The notes beneath the pieces are model-generated. The model was given only the letters and a program-made list of their open reading frames with translations. It ran no database searches and was not told the DNA's origin. From the NCBI GenBank assembly GCA_949291295.1, contig CASEVE010000029.1, positions 1 to 39,368 of the forward strand: 39,368 nt of DNA, in the 5' to 3' direction. Origin of the DNA: an uncultured Olsenella sp. Its GTDB lineage: Bacteria > Actinomycetota > Coriobacteriia > Coriobacteriales > Atopobiaceae. Below are positions 33,946-39,368 of this stretch, one piece after another. Every line of letters starts with the position of its first letter. Within the stretch, counting starts at the first letter, position 1. Position numbers and translations under genes: made by a program.

Positions 33946-36900
33946 ATGAGTAAACGTTCGTACATCAAGGGAGGTGTCGGAGCACTTCTCGCGATCATGC
34001 TGTTTGCCCTGTGCATTACGCTTGCACCTCTCGCGGCCCACGCCGCAGAGCTCGTGAACCTTGCCCAGGGCAAGACCGCTGTTGCCAGCAATGTTGAGGC
34101 GGGTACCTCCTACACTGCTGACAAGGCGTTCGACGGCGTCACCGAGGGAAAGGCTTCCCACTGGGGCACCGATAAGAGCGAGACCATCGAGCCGCGCTGG
34201 ATCTACGTTGACCTGGGTGCCGTGAAGGATGTTCACCAGGTGAACCTCTTCTGGGAGCGTCCCAACATCAAGGCGTATAAGGTTCAGATTTCCGCTGCCG
34301 ACGAGGCTCCTTCCGATGAGGCAGGCTGGACCACCGTCTACGAGAAGTCAGGCGATGAGTTCAACCAGACCACCGAGGAGATCACCCTCGAGAACGCGCC
34401 TGTCGAGGCTCGCTTTGTTCGCGTCTACGTGAGCGACTATGCTGGCAACGGCAGCGGCGAGACGGACATGAACTGGCCCAACGTGGGCTTCTATGAGATT
34501 CAGGTCATGGGTGAGGGCGACGGCTCCGAGCCCGAGACCCCCACGCAGGATCCGCAGGAGAACGTCGCCCGCGGCAAGACCGCTGCTGCGGACTCCTCCG
34601 AGGATGCCACCCTCGGCGCCGACAAGGCCGTCGACGGTGACACCAGCAGCAAGAGCTCCCGCTGGGCCTCCGCCGTTGACGCAACCGAAAACGCCGATGG
34701 TGGCCCGCACTGGATCTACGTCGACCTCGGTGCCGAGTACGATGTGAAGAACATTCGCATCTACTGGGAGATGCGTAAGGCCAACGGCTATCACGTCGAC
34801 CTCGCCACCGGCGACACCGTCCCTGGCGTGGACAGCGATGACTGGCAGACCGTCTACAGCAACGACGGCCGTCCGGACTCCAAGACTCAGACCATCACGC
34901 TTGATGAGGTGCAGAAGGCGCGCTACGTCCGTCTGTACGTCGAGCACAACACCTATGCTGACCCCGATGGCGGTACCGCTTGGGGCAACATGTCCATCTA
35001 CGAGCTCGAGGTTTACGGCGGCGAGCCGCCCATGTCCCCGGCCGAGCTGGCGGACCAGATCGTCGTCACCGCCCCCGAGAAGGGCGACACTAAGCTCGAG
35101 GTCTCCCTGCCCGAGGTTGACGGCTACACCGTTGAGTACCGCGGCACGGACTACGAGCAGGTCGTCGACGGCGAGTACAACATCAACGCGCCGCTCGTGA
35201 ACAAGGACGTCAAGCTCGCCTTCAAGATCACCGACAATAAGACCGGTACCTACGAGTTCGTCGAGAAGACCGTCACCATCCCGGGCACCCTGGGTGAGAC
35301 CAACCAGGGCAACGAGGCCCCGACCATCCTCCCCGAGCTCTCCGAGTGGTTTGGCGGCGAGGGCTCCTTCACCCTCAACGAGAGCACCCAGATCATCTAC
35401 ACCACTGACGCTCTCAAGGAGGTCGTGGACCTCTTCGCCTCCGACCTCTCCGCCGTCACCGGCATGGAGTTCACCGCCAAGAGCGGCGCTGCCGGATCTG
35501 ACAACGCCATCGTCTTCACGCAGGACGACTCCAACGAGATGATCGCCCTCGGCGAGGAGGGTTACAAGCTCTCCGTCACCGGCACCCGCGTGACCGTGAC
35601 CGCTTCCAACAACGACGCCGAGTGGGACGGCACCACGAGCGCCAACTGGGGCGCCCAGACGCTGCTCCAGGCCTTCGAGCAGGGCAACGGCTCCATCGCC
35701 CAGGGGGAGGCCCGCGACTACCCGCTCTACTCGGTCCGTGGTCTCATCCTTGACGTGGGTCGCAAGACCTTCACGATGGAGAGCCTCTACAAGCTCTGCC
35801 GTCAGATGACCTACTACAAGATGAACGACCTCAACATCCACCTCAACGACAACTACATCCCCATCGAGCAGTACGTTGCCGACGGCATCGACCCGGCTGA
35901 CCCCGATGAGGGTGCGTACTCCGGCTTCCGTATGGAGTCTGACGTCAAGGCCGGCAAGACCTACGAGCTTGCTGGCGTTGAGCACACCGCTCAGGCCGAC
36001 CTTACGAGCACGGACCTCTACTACACCAAGGCTGAGTTCAAGGAGTTCATCAGGTACTTCGGCGTGCTCGGCATGAACATCTCGCCTGAGATTGACCTTC
36101 CGGCGCACTCCCTGGCCATCACCAAGGTCTTCAACGACCTCTCCTATGGCGTGATGCGGCACCGCAACCGTGACCACCTCGACATCCTCAACCGCTATGA
36201 CGAGGTTCTCGCTCTTGCTAAGATGCTGTGGGGCGAGTACACCGGTGAGGGCGGCGCCTTCTCCGACGCCAAGTACATCAACATCGGCGCCGACGAGTTC
36301 AACGTGTCCGGCACAGGTGACCACGCGGTCAACGGCGAGAACCTCCAGGATACGGGCACTGCCTACCGTCGCTTTGTGAACGACCTCTCCAACTACATCC
36401 TGGAGAAAACGGATGCCGTTCCGCGCGTCTGGGGCAGCCTCTCCAACTACAGTGGCGACAACTCAATCGTGACGAGCGCGAAGAATGCCCAGGTCCTTCT
36501 CTGGAACACCGGCTACGCCAACATGAAGGAGATGTACAACCTCGGCTACGAGCTCATCTACTGCGATGACGGCCAGTACTACATCGTCCCGGGTGCCACG
36601 TACTACTACGACTACCTGAACGCCGGCACCATGTACAACGGCGCCGTCAACACGCAGGGTAGCGTCACCATCCCCGCGGGCGACCCACAGATGGTCGGTG
36701 GCATGTACGCCGCTTGGAACGACATGATCGACCGTCAGGACATCGGCATGTCCGAGTTCGACATCTACGATCGCATCTACCAGTCCATGGGTCTCTATGG
36801 CGCCAAGACCTGGGGCAAGCCGGCCGACGCCATGAACCTCGCGGACGCTCAGCAGGTTATGGCCAACCTCGGCACCGCTCCCAACGCCAGCCAGGGCTAC

Positions 36901-39368
36901 GAGCAGACCGCCAACGAGGACGGTACCTACGTCCAGCTCGGGCTCGACGACCAGAACGATGCCTCCGGCATGGACCGCGGTGTGACCGAGCTCAAGAACG
37001 CCAGCGTCGAGGACCTCGAGTACACGAGCGCCCTCAAGCTCAACGGCGGCGAGTCCTACGCCAAGCTCGAGAACATCGAGACCCTCGGTCTGGGCTCCGA
37101 CCTCCGCGTGAAGGTCATGCGCACCTCCGCCTCTGGTGAGGACCAGGTGCTCTTTGAGTCCGAGTACGGCCAGATCAAGGCCGTCCAGGGCGATACCGGC
37201 AAGGTCGGCATCTCCCGCGAGGGCTATGACTTCAGCTTCGACTACACCCTCCCCGTGGGCGAGTGGGTCGAGCTCGAGTTCAAGAACGTCCAGAACACCA
37301 CTGCGCTCTTCGTGAACGGTGAGCTTGTTGGGACCATCGGCACCGGCACCCGTGGTCAGGTGCACGCCACGAACATGTTCCCGCTGGCCTATGTTGGCTC
37401 CGCGACCGACGCCTTCGAGGGCTACGTCAACGACATCTACGTGACCACGTCCAACACGAACAGCGTCTCCACCACGGCGTTCAACTCCACGATGGACCTC
37501 TACACGCAGGTCCAGGTTGCTTACTCGATCGACGAGGCGGATCGTCCCGCCAACTTCGACGAGGCCATGGCTGCCGCAAAGGCCGTCATCAACAAGATCA
37601 ACCCCACGGCCGAGGAGATTTCCACCGCCCTCGCGCCCGTCAAGGAGATCGTTGACAACGCCGGCTTTGACCCGGCCGACTACACGCTCGTCGACAAGTA
37701 CCTCGAGTACGTGAACAACCTCGACAAGACCGCGTACACCGACGAGTCCATTGCCGCCCTCGACAAGGTAGTCGAGTCCATCGACCGCACGCTCCTCGCC
37801 CCGCAGCAGTCCGTCGTCGACGGTTACGCCGCCGCGCTCGAGGAGGCCATCAACGGCCTTGAGGTCGTCGAGTCCGTGAGCCTTGACTTCATCAACAATG
37901 CCCTGCTGACCGCCACTGCGTGCTCCGAGCAGTCCACGACGGGCAATGAGGGTCCCGCGTCCAACGTTCTCGACGGCGATCCGAGCACCATGTGGCACAC
38001 CACGTGGGCAGGCGACAGCCACGATGGCAACCACTGGATCCAGCTCTCCACCAAGGACGGCGAGACCATGACGGTTGCCGGCTTCGAGTACACTCCGCGC
38101 ACCTCCGGCTCCAACGGTCTCATAACCGGCTACCAGATTCAGGTCCAGAAGATCGCTGACGGTGCCTGGGAGACGGTTGCCGAGGGTAGCTGGGCCAACA
38201 ACAACCAGGTGAAGACCGTCGAGTTCGACGCCGTGGACGCTGTGGCCGTGAGGCTCGTCGCCACCGAGAGCCAGCATGACGGCAACATCTCCTTCGGCTC
38301 CGCCGCTGAGATTCGTCTCGTGAACGGCAACATCGCCGCCGACACTGAGGGCCTCCAGGCGCTCGTCGACGTGTTTGACGAGATGAACGAGGACGACTTC
38401 ACTCCGGAGACCTGGGCCGAGTACGCCAAGGCCATCGAGGACGCCAGGACACTTCTCGAGGGCACGCCCGACAGCGAGGCTGTCGAGCAGGCCAAGATCG
38501 CCATCAACAAGGCCTACGCCGCTCTGCGCTTTACTGAGACCGAGGTTCCTGAGCCCGGCCCCGGCGAGGACGTTGATATCTCCAAGCTCGAGGCCGCCAT
38601 CGCGGCCGCCGAGGCCCTGAAGGCCGACGACTACACCGACGAGTCCTGGGCCGCCGTCGAGGAGGCGCTCGCCGACGCCAAGGCCGCCCTCGAGTCCACC
38701 GACCAGAAGGTTGTCGACGCTGCCGCCGACGCCCTGAACGCCGCCGTCGCGGCGCTCGTCGAGGCCGAGGAGCCCGAGCCCGGCGACGAGGTCGACTACG
38801 CCAAGCTCAACGAGGCCATCGCCGCCGCCGAGGCCCTGAAGGCCGACGACTACACCGCCGAGTCCTGGGCAGCCGTCGAGGATGCCCTCGCCGACGCGAA
38901 GGCCGCCCTCGAGTCCACGGACCAGGATGCGGTCAATGCCGCCGCCGAGGCCCTGAACGCCGCCGTCGCGGCGCTTGAGAAGGTCACCGAGCCCGAGCCC
39001 GGCGACGAGGTCGACTACGCCAAGCTCAACGAGGCCATCGCGGCCGCCGAGGCCCTGAAGGCCGATGACTACACCGCCGAGTCCTGGGCCGCGCTGCAGG
39101 CCGCCCTCGAGTCCGCCAAGGCCGCCCTCGAGTCCACGGACCAGTCCGTCGTCAACGCCGCCGCCGCTGCGGTGACCGCCGCCATCGACGCTCTCGACCC
39201 CGCGACCGACGAGCCCGGCACGGACGAGCCCGGCACGGACGAGCCCGGCACCGACGAGCCCGGCACCGACGAGCCCGGCACCGACGAGCCCGGCACGGAC
39301 GAGCCCGGCACCGACGAGCCCGGCACGGATGAGCCCGGAACCGACGAGCCCGGAACCGACGAGCCCGG
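33946..39368 (+). CDS. Secreted GH20 hexosaminidase/lacto-N-biosidase-like enzyme with CBM32, LamG-like and FIVAR modules (partial)
   Basis: At least 1807 residues, open at the window end. Order: signal peptide (1 to about 33, ALCITLAPLAAHA); two discoidin/CBM32 domains (about 36-180 and 205-360); GH20 N-terminal domain (about 458-585); GH20 barrel (about 595-960) with LDVGRKTFTMESLYKL, HLNDN and the catalytic Asp783-Glu784 in NIGADEF; a LamG/concanavalin-like domain (about 985-1170); a helical FIVAR-like stretch; a third CBM32 (about 1312-1460); four FIVARs, three of them near-identical; then PGTDE repeats. GH20 enzymes cleave terminal beta-GlcNAc/GalNAc or lacto-N-biose by substrate-assisted catalysis, so host glycans are the likely target. 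ATG 33946 follows GAAGGGAGAG. A wall anchor is expected beyond the window. Confidence 0.92.
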   Translation, partial: MSKRSYIKGGVGALLAIMLFALCITLAPLAAHAAELVNLAQGKTAVASNVEAGTSYTADKAFDGVTEGKASHWGTDKSETIEPRWIYVDLGAVKDVHQVNLFWERPNIKAYKVQISAADEAPSDEAGWTTVYEKSGDEFNQTTEEITLENAPVEARFVRVYVSDYAGNGSGETDMNWPNVGFYEIQVMGEGDGSEPETPTQDPQENVARGKTAAADSSEDATLGADKAVDGDTSSKSSRWASAVDATENADGGPHWIYVDLGAEYDVKNIRIYWEMRKANGYHVDLATGDTVPGVDSDDWQTVYSNDGRPDSKTQTITLDEVQKARYVRLYVEHNTYADPDGGTAWGNMSIYELEVYGGEPPMSPAELADQIVVTAPEKGDTKLEVSLPEVDGYTVEYRGTDYEQVVDGEYNINAPLVNKDVKLAFKITDNKTGTYEFVEKTVTIPGTLGETNQGNEAPTILPELSEWFGGEGSFTLNESTQIIYTTDALKEVVDLFASDLSAVTGMEFTAKSGAAGSDNAIVFTQDDSNEMIALGEEGYKLSVTGTRVTVTASNNDAEWDGTTSANWGAQTLLQAFEQGNGSIAQGEARDYPLYSVRGLILDVGRKTFTMESLYKLCRQMTYYKMNDLNIHLNDNYIPIEQYVADGIDPADPDEGAYSGFRMESDVKAGKTYELAGVEHTAQADLTSTDLYYTKAEFKEFIRYFGVLGMNISPEIDLPAHSLAITKVFNDLSYGVMRHRNRDHLDILNRYDEVLALAKMLWGEYTGEGGAFSDAKYINIGADEFNVSGTGDHAVNGENLQDTGTAYRRFVNDLSNYILEKTDAVPRVWGSLSNYSGDNSIVTSAKNAQVLLWNTGYANMKEMYNLGYELIYCDDGQYYIVPGATYYYDYLNAGTMYNGAVNTQGSVTIPAGDPQMVGGMYAAWNDMIDRQDIGMSEFDIYDRIYQSMGLYGAKTWGKPADAMNLADAQQVMANLGTAPNASQGYEQTANEDGTYVQLGLDDQNDASGMDRGVTELKNASVEDLEYTSALKLNGGESYAKLENIETLGLGSDLRVKVMRTSASGEDQVLFESEYGQIKAVQGDTGKVGISREGYDFSFDYTLPVGEWVELEFKNVQNTTALFVNGELVGTIGTGTRGQVHATNMFPLAYVGSATDAFEGYVNDIYVTTSNTNSVSTTAFNSTMDLYTQVQVAYSIDEADRPANFDEAMAAAKAVINKINPTAEEISTALAPVKEIVDNAGFDPADYTLVDKYLEYVNNLDKTAYTDESIAALDKVVESIDRTLLAPQQSVVDGYAAALEEAINGLEVVESVSLDFINNALLTATACSEQSTTGNEGPASNVLDGDPSTMWHTTWAGDSHDGNHWIQLSTKDGETMTVAGFEYTPRTSGSNGLITGYQIQVQKIADGAWETVAEGSWANNNQVKTVEFDAVDAVAVRLVATESQHDGNISFGSAAEIRLVNGNIAADTEGLQALVDVFDEMNEDDFTPETWAEYAKAIEDARTLLEGTPDSEAVEQAKIAINKAYAALRFTETEVPEPGPGEDVDISKLEAAIAAAEALKADDYTDESWAAVEEALADAKAALESTDQKVVDAAADALNAAVAALVEAEEPEPGDEVDYAKLNEAIAAAEALKADDYTAESWAAVEDALADAKAALESTDQDAVNAAAEALNAAVAALEKVTEPEPGDEVDYAKLNEAIAAAEALKADDYTAESWAALQAALESAKAALESTDQSVVNAAAAAVTAAIDALDPATDEPGTDEPGTDEPGTDEPGTDEPGTDEPGTDEPGTDEPGTDEPGTDEPGTDEP
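38611..39267 (+). repeat. Three tandem 219-bp FIVAR units in the GH20 gene
   Basis: The motif GAGGCCCTGAAGGCCGA recurs at 38611, 38830 and 39049, exactly 219 bp (73 codons) apart, with very few changes across each unit. The same sequence occurs once in the GH31 gene at 32935. This suggests recent unit duplication and exchange between the two genes. Confidence 0.85.
39207..39368 (+). repeat. 15-bp minisatellite encoding PGTDE pentads, running off the window
   Basis: A 15-bp unit of the form GACGAGCCCGGCACG is repeated about eleven times to the window end, with only third-position changes. It encodes a flexible acidic Pro-rich stalk. The same unit, less regular, is at 33378-33515 in the GH31 tail. 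Copy number is likely variable and hard to assemble from short reads. Confidence 0.9.

Overview
This window is a high-GC bacterial chromosome segment, most likely from a Gram-positive anaerobe of class Coriobacteriia (an Olsenella/Atopobium/Collinsella-like organism). That assignment is inferred from gene content, gene order and the cell-wall-anchored enzymes; no search was run. It starts inside the 3' end of a 5S rRNA gene and ends inside a very large surface glycosidase gene.

Layout: (1) 1-330: end of an rRNA operon, its terminator, and a low-GC promoter region carrying four tandem 11-bp units. (2) 329-8200: a SARP/BTAD-type regulator with a degenerate P-loop, then secA-prfB-yitT. (3) 8326-11042: a PTS IIA/IIB pair without a IIC, then a split transketolase. 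(4) 11180-13115: ftsE-ftsX; FtsE has an unusual acidic N-terminal extension. (5) 13116-13729: an intergenic region filled by a highly ordered array of ten 26-bp elements, five in each orientation, with 42-bp periodicity. (6) 13730-17573: rnr, a TPR protein and smpB. The rnr-TPR gap holds 19-bp tandem repeats and a family of palindromes built on GCTCAAATC. (7) 17574-18322: a perfect 14-bp hairpin, a flavin reductase-like gene and a tiny rubredoxin gene. (8) 18467-24367, minus strand: a complete oligopeptide ABC transporter, oppABCDF, led by a Tat-type lipoprotein. (9) 24641-24982: tmRNA (ssrA), followed by a patatin-like hydrolase. (10) 25993-26553: intergenic DNA with a 17-bp perfect inverted repeat. 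(11) 26554 to the end: two giant secreted multidomain glycosidases (GH31 and GH20) with CBM32/discoidin, FIVAR and Pro-Gly-Thr-Asp-Glu repeats.

How the genes fit together: regions 2, 4, 6 and 9 form a conserved core for protein export (SecA), translation termination and ribosome rescue (RF2, SmpB, tmRNA, RNase R) and division-linked cell-wall remodelling (FtsEX). Carbohydrate and peptide uptake genes are interleaved with it. The right end looks like a host-glycan (mucin or milk-oligosaccharide type) degradation locus. Its GH31 gene is broken by an exact 47-bp tandem duplication. This shifts the frame and removes the repeat stalk and LASTG-type wall anchor, so it is either a reversible anchored/secreted switch, a recent mutation or an assembly error. 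The 42-bp-period array between ftsX and rnr and this 47-bp duplication are the two observations most worth following up.
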